From: Niastella koreensis GR20-10
GTDB lineage: Bacteria; Bacteroidota; Bacteroidia; Chitinophagales; Chitinophagaceae
NCBI RefSeq assembly: GCF_000246855.1
Contig: NC_016609.1
Location: forward strand, 1,922,001 to 1,986,000
Length of the DNA: 64,000 nt
Direction of reading: 5' to 3'
Part shown: positions 1 to 8,038 of the stretch, in pieces
How positions within the stretch are numbered: position 1 is the first letter of the stretch
Layout of the letters: each line of letters starts with the position of its first letter
Program-made: the position numbers and the translations under genes
The notes under the pieces: generated by a model
Databases searched by the model: none
Told to the model about the DNA's origin: nothing
Seen by the model: only the letters and a program-made list of their open reading frames with translations

Positions 1-653
1 ACTTCCAGCTGGGTTTGCTCGCGCTTTATCATATCCTGCAGTTGTTTTTCCTGGTTTTGCAGTTGCGCCAACTGCTCCTGCATTTGTTTAAGGTTATTCT
101 GGTGTGATTGCAGGGCGTCCTGTCTTTTTTTAAGCTGTTTTTCTTTTTCTCCGGCGGCGCCACTCAGGAATTCAATCTTTTTCTTTTCAAGGATATCCTT
201 GTATTGTTTGGCTGTTTCCAGCAGTCTTGATGACGGAACATTCATGGCTTCAAAACTCGTTAACACCGCCTGAAGGATAACGTTAGGAGGAGTTCCTTTT
301 CCGATCTTCTGGTACATCGCCTGCATCTGTTTACGAAACTCGAAATAATCAGGGCCCGGGAAATTTGATTTCGCCATTTCATCCTCAAAAAATTTGATGA
401 ATGCCGGATCGATGTTATCACCAGTATTATTTACTGCCGCGCTTTCTGCAGCAACAGGTGATGAAGATTCGGTGGTGGCAGATTTGGTAGCTGGTGTTTC
501 GGCACCATAAAGAGGAAAATAAGTTGGCTCTATCGTTTGTTGTGGCTGATCCTGTTTTCCCGAACTGCTGGTCTTTTTCTCGCCTTCGCTTTTTTCAGTT
601 TCCTCTTCTTTTTCAATGAAACCTTTTTGTTGCAGGAATTTTTTCAGTGACAT
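1..653 (-). CDS. Hypothetical coiled-coil protein, C-terminus cut by window edge
   Basis: The frame opens with ATG at 653 and stays open to base 1, so about 217 N-terminal residues are visible. The protein starts MSLKKFLQQKGFIEKEEE and is followed by a low-complexity Ser/Thr/Glu/Gln-rich stretch to about residue 75. A compact helical-looking part follows (about 78-150), then a Gln/Lys/Glu-rich segment with heptad character (about 155-217) predicted by eye to be a coiled coil. There is no signal peptide or membrane segment, so it is probably cytosolic. It is divergent from the gene at 889, with 235 bp between them. I do not recognise the family and assign no function. Confidence 0.75.
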   Translation of the reverse strand, partial: MSLKKFLQQKGFIEKEEETEKSEGEKKTSSSGKQDQPQQTIEPTYFPLYGAETPATKSATTESSSPVAAESAAVNNTGDNIDPAFIKFFEDEMAKSNFPGPDYFEFRKQMQAMYQKIGKGTPPNVILQAVLTSFEAMNVPSSRLLETAKQYKDILEKKKIEFLSGAAGEKEKQLKKRQDALQSHQNNLKQMQEQLAQLQNQEKQLQDMIKREQTQLE

Positions 654-888
654 GGGTTATATGTTGAAGTTTACTTGGATTTTTTCAGGCCGTTTACATT
701 AATTTGAACAGGGTATGCTTGGGAGATAGAAATGATACCTAAGTTCCTGCCAAATATATAATTTTCTTAAACGATAAATCTGAACTTTTATTCAATTGAT
801 TATCATTTTCAGGCTAATTTTGGCGTTGAATAAGTACCCATTGGCTTCGATTTAGCCAGTTTTATAGCAAAAATAACTATTTGCGCGT

Positions 889-1461
889 ATGCCCATTACT
901 CCCGAGCGATTTACAGACGTATTAAAAAAAGTACAACAGTATGCCGAAACCCGGCTAGGCTTATCAATTATTGACACCTCAGAGCTGGATCCCTATTTTA
1001 AAGGCGACCTCGATGGGTTAAGGATCTGGATTGCCAGTGCATTGGATGATGAGGAAGAGCTTTTTAATGTGCTGCACCTGGTAGGGCATACCATTCAATG
1101 GAATGTAAGCAACGATCTTCGTACTCTGGGTTCGGTATTACATGAGAAACCCGATGATGCTACCTTATTAAAACTACAGCAATATGAATGGGAGGCCAAC
1201 TGTTACGGGATTTTCATCCTGCATAAGTTGGAAGTATATGATCTGGATGAATGGCTTACCGGAAAATACACCGAAGACATGTGCTATCTCACCCATTTTT
1301 ATAAAACAGGGGAGAAACTGAAAGAAGTTACCGACGTTAGCAGGGCTTACAAATTTAACCGGGCGCTGGTAGGAAAAGAAGTGCCATCCTTTTCAGCATG
1401 GGCTAATCCCGAAAAAAGGAATGGAATTGTTATTGATTTCACCAACGCTGTTAAAAAATAA
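889..1461 (+). CDS. ImmA/IrrE-like protein with degenerate metallopeptidase motif
   Basis: A 190-residue cytosolic protein. Residues 58-107 follow the ImmA/IrrE zincin pattern: H63-L-V-G-H67 where the family has HExxH, and E102 in the EWEANCYG stretch matching the downstream zinc-ligand Glu of the EAN-FA motif. The catalytic Glu after the first His is Leu64, so both zinc His and the third ligand are kept but the general base is missing. Family members cleave repressors or respond to stress; this one may bind metal without cleaving. It stands alone, with no recognisable HTH partner beside it. Family assignment rests on motif spacing only. Confidence 0.55.
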   Translation: MPITPERFTDVLKKVQQYAETRLGLSIIDTSELDPYFKGDLDGLRIWIASALDDEEELFNVLHLVGHTIQWNVSNDLRTLGSVLHEKPDDATLLKLQQYEWEANCYGIFILHKLEVYDLDEWLTGKYTEDMCYLTHFYKTGEKLKEVTDVSRAYKFNRALVGKEVPSFSAWANPEKRNGIVIDFTNAVKK

Positions 1462-1482
1462 CAGCGTTTCCGGGCCGGGTAA

Positions 1483-2262
1483 TTACTCCATGCTTGCAGC
1501 TACCAGTTCGGCCACATCGAGCACTTTTACTGATTCTTCTTTCTCCTTTAATTTCACGCCATCGGTAAGCATGGTGTTACAGAACGGACAGGCAGATGCT
1601 ACAATGTTCGATTCGGTACTCAATGCTTCCTGTATGCGCTCCTGGTTTATGCGCAGGTTGCCTTTTTCTTCTTCCTTGAACATTTGTGCGCCACCGGCCC
1701 CACAGCACAAACCTTTGGTACGGCAGCGTTTCATTTCAACCAGTTCGGCATCCAGCGCTTCCAGTACCTTGCGCGGCGCCTCGTAAATATCATTGGCCCG
1801 GCCCAGGTAGCAACTGTCGTGGTAGGTGATGCGTTTGCCTTTAAAGGCCCCGCCTTCTTTTAATTTTATTTTACCTTCGTCTATTAATTGCTGTAAAAAG
1901 GTGGTATGGTGTATTACCTCATAAGTACCGCCCAGTTCGGGATATTCGTTTTTGAGAATGTTAAAACAGTGAGGGCAGGCGGTTACTATTTTTTTGATGC
2001 CATAGTTATTCAGGGTTTGAATATTCTGGTAGGCCATCATCTGGAACATAAATTCATTACCGGCCCGGCGCGCAGGGTCTCCGGTACAGCATTCTTCTTT
2101 ACCCAACACGGCAAAATTGATCCCAACTTTGGTAAGAATGGTTGCAAAAGCTTTAGTGATCTTTTGCGCCCGTTGATCAAAACTTCCTGAACAGCCAACC
2201 CAGAATAAGATTTCCGGCGCGGTACCGGCAGCAGTCATTTCAGCAACAGTTCGTATTTGCAT
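1483..2262 (-). CDS. CCG-domain Fe-S oxidoreductase subunit (LutA/GlpC/HdrB-like)
   Basis: About 259 residues with two cysteine-rich CCG domains. The first has C (VGCSG), ECCTGD and ACPHC; the second has HDSCYLGR, LCCGAGG and ACPFC. This is the C-x(n)-CC-x(n)-CxxC pattern seen in LutA, GlpC and heterodisulfide reductase B subunits, where it binds iron-sulfur clusters and passes electrons to or from quinones or partner flavoproteins. No signal peptide is present. Start: an upstream in-frame ATG at 2328 exists, but a TAnnTTTG element at 2286-2293 lies between the two, so translation should begin at the ATG at 2262. The usual partner (a ferredoxin-type subunit) is not next to it on this side. 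The substrate is unknown. Confidence 0.88.
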   Translation of the reverse strand: MQIRTVAEMTAAGTAPEILFWVGCSGSFDQRAQKITKAFATILTKVGINFAVLGKEECCTGDPARRAGNEFMFQMMAYQNIQTLNNYGIKKIVTACPHCFNILKNEYPELGGTYEVIHHTTFLQQLIDEGKIKLKEGGAFKGKRITYHDSCYLGRANDIYEAPRKVLEALDAELVEMKRCRTKGLCCGAGGAQMFKEEEKGNLRINQERIQEALSTESNIVASACPFCNTMLTDGVKLKEKEESVKVLDVAELVAASME

Positions 2263-2285
2263 GTAGTATACTGGTTTACGTGCCT

Positions 2286-2293
2286 CAAATATA
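2286..2293 (-). promoter_or_regulatory. -7 element TATATTTG upstream of CCG-domain gene
   Basis: Exact match to the Bacteroidota -7 consensus TAnnTTTG on the minus strand, about 23 bases upstream of the chosen start at 2262. No clear -33 TTG was seen. Confidence 0.55.
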
Positions 2294-2402
2294 AGGTATA
2301 AGCCGGCTACTTCATACATATTGACCACCTGTGTATTTGCCCGGTCTTTTACCGGCAGAACGGCTAAATTTGATAACTTGAATCAGAACAACTACATCAA
2401 CC

Positions 2403-3956
2403 ATGAGAAAAAATTTGCTACTCCTGGCATTCCTCACAGGTATTGCCATATCACTACATGCCCAAAGACGATCCGAAAGGCCCGATACGGAACCCATGCC
2501 GCCGAAAGTAGCGGCAAAACCGGCCGAAAATAACAACGCTAATACCATCCGCCTGGCGCTCGACAGCAGTGTAACCACCTCTAATGCCATTACCATTAAG
2601 GGACAACGTGTGCCCTATACGGCAACGGCAGGTACTATTCCGGTGTGGGATGAGAATGGCAAACCGCTTGCTGGTGTGTTTTATACCTATTATGAAAGAT
2701 CAGATGTAAAAGACCTGGCTGCCCGCCCGCTGGTAATTTCTTTTAACGGTGGTCCCGGCACTTCGTCGGTTTGGATGGAGATCGGTTATACAGGACCGCG
2801 GATGCTGAAGATAGATGATGAAGGCTATCCCATTCAACCCTATGGACTGAGAGATAACCCGCATTCCATCCTGGATGTGGCCGATATTGTGTACGTTGAT
2901 CCGGTGAATACCGGGTTTTCCCGTCCGGCCGATAAAGACATTCCACCCGCTACATTTTTTGGTGTGAACGCCGATATTAAATACCTCGCCGGTTGGATCA
3001 GCACTTTTGTAAGCCGCTACAAACGCTGGGCTTCGCCTAAATTCCTTATCGGTGAAAGTTATGGCACCACCCGGGTATCGGGACTGGCGCTGGAATTACA
3101 GAATAACCAGTGGATGTATTTGAACGGCGTGATCCTGGTTTCGCCTACCGACCTGGGCATCGAGCGCAATGGCCCTGTAGATGCAGCATTAAGCCTGCCT
3201 TATTATGCCGCCACAGCCTGGTATCACAAAAAATTACCCTCCGATCTGCAAAGCAAAGACCTCAATGCCCTGTTGCCCGAGGTAGAGACTTTTACGATCA
3301 ATGAACTGTTACCCGCATTGGCCAAGGGTGGTAGCTTAACGGATGCAGAAAGAACCGCCATTGCGGCTAAAATGTCGCGGTATTCGGGTTTGTCACAGGA
3401 GTTTATTATCCAGAACAACCTGGAAATACTTACTTCAGCCTTCTGGAAAGAATTGTTACGCGATAAAGGCTATACCATTGGCCGCCTCGATAGCCGCTAC
3501 CTGGGAATTGACCGGAAAGATGCAGGTATTACACCCGACTATAATGCGGAACTCAACTCCTGGTTACATGCATTTACCCCTGCCATCAATATGTATTTGC
3601 GCGATGAGTTGAAGTATAAGACCGACTTAAAGTATTATATGTTTGGCCCTGTACATCCCTGGGACCGGTCAAACGACCACACGGGGGAGAACCTTCGTCA
3701 GGCTATTGCGGAGAACCCGTTCCTGCATGTGTTGGTACAGAGTGGCTATTTTGACGGCGCCTGTGATTATTTCAACGCCAAATACAGTTTATGGCAGATA
3801 GATGCGGCTGGTAAATTAAAAGGCCGCCTGTCGTGGGAAGGATACCGCAGCGGTCATATGATGTATTTGCGAAAGGAAGACCTGGCTACGGCCAATCAGC
3901 ACTTGCGTGATTTTATTTTGAAAGCGATTCCTGGTGACAAACCGGCGAAGTATTAA
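2403..3956 (+). CDS. Exported S10-family serine carboxypeptidase
   Basis: A 517-residue protein with a signal peptide ending near ALHAQ at residue 21, so it is periplasmic or exported. The S10 peptidase hallmarks are present: the oxyanion motif NGGPG at 115-119, the nucleophile motif GESYG with Ser219, a DGACD stretch in the position of the catalytic Asp, and SGHMMY with His485. S10 enzymes remove C-terminal residues from peptides at acidic pH. This bacterial type is close to annotated carboxypeptidase-like peptidases of Bacteroidota. It converges on the hxlR-type gene, and the two 3' ends share the inverted repeat array at 3959-4025. Confidence 0.92.
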   Translation: MRKNLLLLAFLTGIAISLHAQRRSERPDTEPMPPKVAAKPAENNNANTIRLALDSSVTTSNAITIKGQRVPYTATAGTIPVWDENGKPLAGVFYTYYERSDVKDLAARPLVISFNGGPGTSSVWMEIGYTGPRMLKIDDEGYPIQPYGLRDNPHSILDVADIVYVDPVNTGFSRPADKDIPPATFFGVNADIKYLAGWISTFVSRYKRWASPKFLIGESYGTTRVSGLALELQNNQWMYLNGVILVSPTDLGIERNGPVDAALSLPYYAATAWYHKKLPSDLQSKDLNALLPEVETFTINELLPALAKGGSLTDAERTAIAAKMSRYSGLSQEFIIQNNLEILTSAFWKELLRDKGYTIGRLDSRYLGIDRKDAGITPDYNAELNSWLHAFTPAINMYLRDELKYKTDLKYYMFGPVHPWDRSNDHTGENLRQAIAENPFLHVLVQSGYFDGACDYFNAKYSLWQIDAAGKLKGRLSWEGYRSGHMMYLRKEDLATANQHLRDFILKAIPGDKPAKY

Positions 3957-3958
3957 TA

Positions 3959-4025
3959 GTTGATGGGGTTGACAGGGTTGATAGAGTTGACAAGTTAACT
4001 TTATCAACCCTGTCAACTTTTCAAC
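3959..4025. repeat. GTYRAC-unit tandem array forming a hairpin between convergent genes
   Basis: Hexamers of the form GTTGAY/GTTAAC recur at 3959, 3968, 3977, 3986 and 3994, and their complements at 4003, 4012 and 4020, giving a spacing of 9 or 8 bp. Bases 3968-3983 and 4002-4017 are a perfect 16-bp inverted repeat. The right arm includes the stop codon of the minus-strand HxlR gene. It probably acts as a bidirectional terminator. It belongs to the same vocabulary as the arrays at 7924-8025 and 50331-50360. Confidence 0.85.
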
Positions 4026-4435
4026 TTGCTGGTGTGTTCCTGTGTTAATTTCTTTTTCATTTTGGCAACTCCCTGTTGGAGGCCTTTCTTTGCACAACCA
4101 ATTATAATATCCCGCTCGGGATTAAGCTTGATGGTAGCATATTTATCCGACCATAACCCAATGCTCAGGATAATGGGCAGCAGGTCGATGCCTTTTTCGG
4201 TAAGGCTATACACAAAGCGTTGTTTGTGCAGGCTGTCTTTTTCTTTTTTAATGATCTTTTCTTTCTCCAGCATAGTCAGCCTGTCGGCCAGTAAGTTAGT
4301 GGCAATGCCTTCGGCAGAACCCAGGAACTCGTTGTAATACCGTTTGCCAAAAAACATAAGGTCGCGGATGATCAGCAACGACCACTTATCACCAAAGATT
4401 TCAATGCCATAATTCAGGGGGCAGTCAGAGCGCAT
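4013..4435 (-). CDS. HxlR-family winged-helix transcriptional regulator
   Basis: About 140 residues. The N-terminal half shows the HxlR signature: Cys near residue 5 in DCPLNYGIEIFGDKW, then SLLIIRDLMFFGKRYYNEF, GIATNLLADRL and the wing with LTEKG. These MarR-like dimers bind palindromic operators and often sense redox or electrophiles through the conserved N-terminal Cys, which is present. The frame also has an ATG at 4507, but the HxlR homology begins at the ATG at 4435 and a TATATTTG element lies at 4459-4466, so 4435 is chosen. It is divergent from fabF, and the shared region contains repeated CCACTTG words that may be its operators. Confidence 0.88.
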   Translation of the reverse strand: MRSDCPLNYGIEIFGDKWSLLIIRDLMFFGKRYYNEFLGSAEGIATNLLADRLTMLEKEKIIKKEKDSLHKQRFVYSLTEKGIDLLPIILSIGLWSDKYATIKLNPERDIIIGCAKKGLQQGVAKMKKKLTQEHTSKLKS

Positions 4436-4451
4436 ATCGTTCCTGTTTTTA

Positions 4452-4511
4452 CCACTTGCAAATATAAAGTAGTTTGACGTATCTTTGCTGCCACTTGATT
4501 TTTTCAAGTGG
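4452..4511. promoter_or_regulatory. Divergent promoter and operator region between hxlR-type gene and fabF
   Basis: On the plus strand TTG at 4456-4458 and TATCTTTG at 4480-4487 are 21 bp apart, a good Bacteroidota promoter for fabF. On the minus strand TATATTTG lies at 4459-4466 for the HxlR gene. CCACTTG occurs at 4452-4458, overlapping the -33 region. CCACTTGA at 4491-4498 pairs perfectly with TCAAGTGG at 4504-4511 around a 5-base loop, just before the fabF start. These are candidate HxlR binding sites; that role is inferred. Confidence 0.55.
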
Positions 4512-4524
4512 TTAAAGTTTTTAT

Positions 4525-5766
4525 ATGAAAAGAGTGGTTATTACCGGTTTGGGCGCGCTGACGCCCCTCGGCAACAATGTACAGGCTTTTATAAATAATT
4601 TATGGAAGGGTACCAGCGGGGCTGCACCCATAACCCGTTTTAATGCAGAGCGATTTAGAACAAAGTTTGCCTGTGAGTTGAAAGATTACGATGTAAAGAC
4701 CCTGCTTGATAAAAAAGAAATAAAGAATTCAGACCTGTTCACCCAATATGCCCTGGTGGCGGCCGATGAGGCCATCAAAGATTCCGGCCTCGATTTCAGC
4801 AGCATGGACCCCTTTGATATTGGGGTGATCTGGGGATCAGGACAGGGCGGCATGCAAACTTTTGAAGAACAGGTGAGCGAATATATTGAGGGTGACAGAA
4901 ATCCCCGGTTCAGCCCATTCTTTGTGCCCAAACTGATTGCCAACATGGCTTCGGGCATGATCTCCATTAAATACCGGTTAATGGGCATTAACTATACTAC
5001 AGTATCGGCTTGCGCTACTTCCAATACCGCTATCATGGATGCGCTGAATTACATCAGGATGGGTAAAGCCAAAGTGTTTATCACCGGCGGATCGGAAGCG
5101 CCCATAACGGAAGCCTCCATTGGCGGTTTCTGTGCCATGAAAGCCATGTCGGTGCGGAATGATGATCCTGCTACGGGATCGAGACCATTTGATGTAAACC
5201 GCGATGGATTTGTAATGGGCGAGGGGGCCGGCGCCCTGGTACTGGAAGAGTATGAACATGCCCGCCAGCGGGGTGCAAAGATCTATGCGGAAGTGGCTGG
5301 TGCAGCCATGACAGCCGATGCCTGGCATATGACCGCTACCCATCCTGAAGGCCTGGGCGCTTTTCACGGTATGCGGCTGGCGTTGCAGGATGCAGGCCTG
5401 ACTTCGGACCAGGTAGATTATGTAAATATGCACGCAACATCTACTCCCGTAGGTGACATAAGCGAAATAAACGCCATCACAAAAATGTTTGGCAATGATC
5501 TGGGCCGGGTTCACCTGAGCGCTACCAAATCAATGACCGGCCATTTGCTGGGCGCTGCCGGCGCTATTGAAGCTATTGCTTCTATAGCAAGTATAAACGA
5601 AGGCTTGATCCCACCCACTATCAATACCCGGGACCTCGATCCTGAATTACCCGCTGGCATTCAGATCGTATTAAAAGAGCCATTGAAGAAAGAAGTGAAT
5701 GTGGCAATGAGTAACACCTTTGGCTTTGGCGGACATAATGGGATTGTGGTGTTTAAGAAAATTTAA
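4525..5766 (+). CDS. fabF: Beta-ketoacyl-ACP synthase II (KAS II)
   Basis: A 413-residue thiolase-fold enzyme that condenses malonyl-ACP with acyl-ACP in fatty acid elongation in the cytosol. The catalytic triad is in canonical E. coli FabF numbering: Cys163 in SACATSN, His303 in NMHATSTPVGD and His340 in KSMTGHLLGAAG, followed by the glycine-rich C-terminus FGFGGHNG. Length matches the family. It is not in an obvious fab cluster here and may be an extra copy or belong to another polyketide/fatty acid route. The divergent HxlR regulator and the promoter at 4456-4487 suggest it is regulated with that gene. Confidence 0.93.
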   Translation: MKRVVITGLGALTPLGNNVQAFINNLWKGTSGAAPITRFNAERFRTKFACELKDYDVKTLLDKKEIKNSDLFTQYALVAADEAIKDSGLDFSSMDPFDIGVIWGSGQGGMQTFEEQVSEYIEGDRNPRFSPFFVPKLIANMASGMISIKYRLMGINYTTVSACATSNTAIMDALNYIRMGKAKVFITGGSEAPITEASIGGFCAMKAMSVRNDDPATGSRPFDVNRDGFVMGEGAGALVLEEYEHARQRGAKIYAEVAGAAMTADAWHMTATHPEGLGAFHGMRLALQDAGLTSDQVDYVNMHATSTPVGDISEINAITKMFGNDLGRVHLSATKSMTGHLLGAAGAIEAIASIASINEGLIPPTINTRDLDPELPAGIQIVLKEPLKKEVNVAMSNTFGFGGHNGIVVFKKI

Positions 5767-5792
5767 GTTATAGCTGGTTTTAATATACCAGT

Positions 5793-5860
5793 GTTGCAGG
5801 TTTCAGGTTACAGGGCAATGCAATTGTTTTCCCTTGTAACCTGGAACCTGTAACTGTTTC
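5793..5860. repeat. Heptamer array (GTTNCAG / CCTGNAA) with inverted arms
   Basis: Units GTTGCAG, GTTTCAG and GTTACAG sit at 5793, 5800 and 5807 with exact 7-bp phase. CCTGGAA and CCTGTAA follow at 5840 and 5847. CAGGTTAC at 5804-5811 pairs with GTAACCTG at 5836-5843. It lies 27 bp after the fabF stop and probably terminates fabF transcription. Confidence 0.8.
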
Positions 5861-5991
5861 TGAAACAACATGGGTTATACGCTAAACTTATAGCGCGTTT
5901 AAAACAAACGGTTGCGCAGTTTTAGTTTTCCAAATCATACCTACGGCGTAATTTTCGTGCTTCTTTTATTAAAAAGCTGCGGCCTTATTGT

Positions 5992-6633
5992 ATGAATTTT
6001 CTGCGTGTTCCTTATTTGAGTGGCATAGATCAACATACTCCATTACATGAGATCTCATTGGTGCTGGATGCAGCGCCAAAGCATCAGCTCGTGTATGCGC
6101 CCTGGGCCGAATATCCTTATCACCCCGAAGTACACTTCTCCATAGCACATAGCAGCGATGCCGTATTCATAAAATACTTTGTAAAGGAAAAAACCATCAG
6201 GGCCGTTAATTATACCCTGAACTCACCCGTGTATAACGACAGCTGCGTGGAGTTTTTTATTGGCTTTAAAAATGAACCCGCCTACTATAATTTTGAGTTC
6301 AATTGCATTGGTACGCCGTTGATAGGTTATGGTGAAGATAGAACGAACCGCCGGTTGTTGCCAGCTGATATCAGTCAGCAGATAAAATACAAGTCGGTTC
6401 TCACCAATGATCAAGACCGGGAAGCCGTAGGGTGGGAGTTAACCCTATTGATACCTGTAACCGCGTTTTATTATCATCACCTGCCATCATTGAAAGGGCA
6501 GCATTGCGTGGCTAATTTTTATAAATGTGGCGATGAGTTGCCCGAACCGCATTTTGTATCCTGGTCGAATATTGAGTGGCCGCAACCAAACTTTCATTTA
6601 CGCCAGTTTTTTGGCACCCTTGAATTTGAATAA
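5992..6633 (+). CDS. CBM9-like / DOMON-type carbohydrate-binding protein
   Basis: A 213-residue protein without a clear signal peptide. The region SCVEFFIGFKNEPAYYNFEFNCIGTPLIGYG, followed by a basic RTNRR turn and WELTLLIPVTAF, matches the pattern of carbohydrate-binding family 9-like proteins common in Bacteroidota. The usual -D/S-C-VEFFI- and NFEFN strands and an ending with WxxPxPxFHxxxxFGxLxFE-like sequence are visible. The ligand is unknown. The lack of an export signal is odd for a binding module, so a cytosolic or unrecognised export route is possible. It is a single gene with long flanks on both sides. Confidence 0.7.
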   Translation: MNFLRVPYLSGIDQHTPLHEISLVLDAAPKHQLVYAPWAEYPYHPEVHFSIAHSSDAVFIKYFVKEKTIRAVNYTLNSPVYNDSCVEFFIGFKNEPAYYNFEFNCIGTPLIGYGEDRTNRRLLPADISQQIKYKSVLTNDQDREAVGWELTLLIPVTAFYYHHLPSLKGQHCVANFYKCGDELPEPHFVSWSNIEWPQPNFHLRQFFGTLEFE

Positions 6634-6636
6634 TTA

Positions 6637-6743
6637 GATAATGCGATAATTCGATAATGGAATACACTCCGAAAAGCTAAATTCTATAAAATTGCTGGAA
6701 GCTTGCCTAAAGCATTATCACATTTGCTAATTATCAAATTATC
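6637..6743. repeat. Octamer array (GATAATnn) with inverted arms
   Basis: GATAATGC, GATAATTC and GATAATGG occupy 6637-6660 in exact 8-bp phase. The right arm at 6712-6743 is GCATTATC, ACATTTGC, TAATTATC and AAATTATC, also in exact 8-bp phase and complementary to the left. The loop of about 50 bp shows nothing else. The array starts three bases after the CBM9-like stop. Confidence 0.8.
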
Positions 6744-6925
6744 ACATTACTTTGCATGCGCTATCCCGGTAGTCCCATGTCCTATGGGCAAAAAAACTAA
6801 TTTGGCTTAATAGTTGCTTACCAACCCCCGATCAAAATTTCGCGTATCTACCCTTTAGCTTAAAAAGTTGACTGGAATCCGTTATCCCTGAGAACTTCTC
6901 TGAAACACTCATTAAAAAAAATTCC

Positions 6926-7789
6926 ATGCGAAAACTTTTGCTATTAAGCATGTTTTGCCCTGTAATTGCGCTATCACAACAACGTTTTCATGTAACCTTG
7001 TTTGGCGGTTTGTCTAATTATGCGGGTGATCTGCAGGACCACAGATTTACCTTACAACAATCGAATTTTGCTTTTGGCGCCGGTCTTAAGTACGACATAA
7101 CGCCTCATTTTGCAGCACGGCTGGCGTATAATCACGCGACTATTGAGGGGGACGATAAAAAAAGCAGTGACCCGGTATTACAGGCACGTAACCTGAGCTT
7201 TATTTCCAGGATCAATGAAGGAAGCCTGCTGTTTGAGTATACCCCGTTGAATATGGAGGATTATCTCATTTCTCCTTTTGTTTATGGCGGTGTAACGGTA
7301 TTTCACTTCAACCCATATGCATATGACTCCATTGGTAATAAAATTTACCTGAAACCGCTGAGTACCGAAGGGCAGGGTTTGGCGGCTGACCGCAAACCTT
7401 ACAACTTAACCCAGTTTGCTATTCCCGTTGGTATTGGGGTAAAATTCAGAATAAATGACAATACCGTTCTGGCATATGAGTTAAGCGCCCGTAAAACGTT
7501 TACCGATTACCTGGATGATGTAAGCACCACCTATTTTGACCAGGCTACCCTGGCCGCAGCGCATGGTCAAAAAGCCGTGGAAATGGCATACCGCGGTAAT
7601 GAATTGAAAAATGGCAATCCCAACTATCCCGATCAGGGAGTTATCCGCGGTGGTTCAAAATATAAAGACTGGTATTATTTTACCGGTTTTACCCTGTACA
7701 TTGGAATAGGCGGCGGCAATGGCGGTGGTCCGTTTAGCGGCGGTACCCGCGGCGGAAGAAATCAGCTGGGTTGCCCCAGAGTGCTGTAG
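6926..7789 (+). CDS. DUF6089-type outer-membrane beta-barrel protein
   Basis: A 287-residue protein with a short signal peptide (about 1-18, ending ALSQ). It is rich in alternating hydrophobic strands (VTLFGGLSNYAGDL, FAFGAGLKYDI, FAARLAYNHATIEGDD, GSLLFEYTPLNM, ISPFVYGGVTVFHFNP, IPVGIGVKFRI, LAYELSARKTFTDYLDDVSTTY). This is the order seen in DUF6089 outer-membrane proteins of Bacteroidota, which resemble porin-family small barrels. Function is unknown in the family. The C-terminus is Gly-rich (GIGGGNGGGPFSGGTRGG), perhaps a disordered extension. It is followed by a heptamer array and a strong terminator at 7863-7910. Confidence 0.8.
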   Translation: MRKLLLLSMFCPVIALSQQRFHVTLFGGLSNYAGDLQDHRFTLQQSNFAFGAGLKYDITPHFAARLAYNHATIEGDDKKSSDPVLQARNLSFISRINEGSLLFEYTPLNMEDYLISPFVYGGVTVFHFNPYAYDSIGNKIYLKPLSTEGQGLAADRKPYNLTQFAIPVGIGVKFRINDNTVLAYELSARKTFTDYLDDVSTTYFDQATLAAAHGQKAVEMAYRGNELKNGNPNYPDQGVIRGGSKYKDWYYFTGFTLYIGIGGGNGGGPFSGGTRGGRNQLGCPRVL

Positions 7790-7793
7790 GGAT

Positions 7794-7821
7794 CGTGAAA
7801 CGTCAAACGTGAAACGTGAAA
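7794..7821 (+). repeat. Heptamer array CGTGAAA x4
   Basis: CGTGAAA, CGTCAAA, CGTGAAA and CGTGAAA in exact 7-bp phase, five bases after the DUF6089 stop. No complementary arm was seen nearby. Confidence 0.85.
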
Positions 7822-7862
7822 GGGTTTCCGAAATTTCAGCCTTCTGCCTAAACTCATTATAC

Positions 7863-7910
7863 AGTCCGGAAGAAACAGGTCACCGGGGCCTTTTTCTTCC
7901 GGACTTTTTC
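7863..7910 (+). terminator. Intrinsic terminator after DUF6089 gene
   Basis: AGTCCGGAAGAAA at 7863-7875 pairs perfectly with TTTCTTCCGGACT at 7893-7905 around a 17-base loop, followed by a T run. Confidence 0.85.
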
Positions 7911-7923
7911 AATTCTTACCTCT

Positions 7924-8025
7924 ATCAACTTTATCAACCTTGTCAACCCGCTCAACTTCCTGGTCAACTCGTCAACAAGTCAACTCGTCAACAGGTCAAC
8001 TTGTTAACTTGTCAACCATATCAAC
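7924..8025 (+). repeat. Octamer array GTCAACnn upstream of ubiD
   Basis: GTCAAC or GTTAAC recurs at 7963, 7971, 7979, 7987, 7995, 8003 and 8011: seven consecutive units with an exact 8-bp period. It is preceded by 9-bp spaced units at 7924, 7933, 7942 and 7951, and followed by ATCAAC at 8020. It runs directly into the ubiD promoter, and the best -33 TTG (8001-8003) is inside it. Confidence 0.9.
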
Positions 8026-8033
8026 TAACTTTG
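8001..8033 (+). promoter_or_regulatory. ubiD promoter, probable leaderless start
   Basis: TTG at 8001-8003 and TAACTTTG at 8026-8033, 22 bp apart. Only five bases separate the -7 element from the ATG at 8039, so transcription should begin at or next to the start codon. Confidence 0.6.
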
Positions 8034-8038
8034 CACCC

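Noticed and set aside
4978..5514. 178-residue minus-strand ORF inside fabF
   Set aside because: Antisense frame over the fabF active-site region.
7940..8038. N-terminal extension of the ubiD frame from ATG 7940
   Set aside because: It translates the GTCAACnn array, lies before the promoter element and has no homology.
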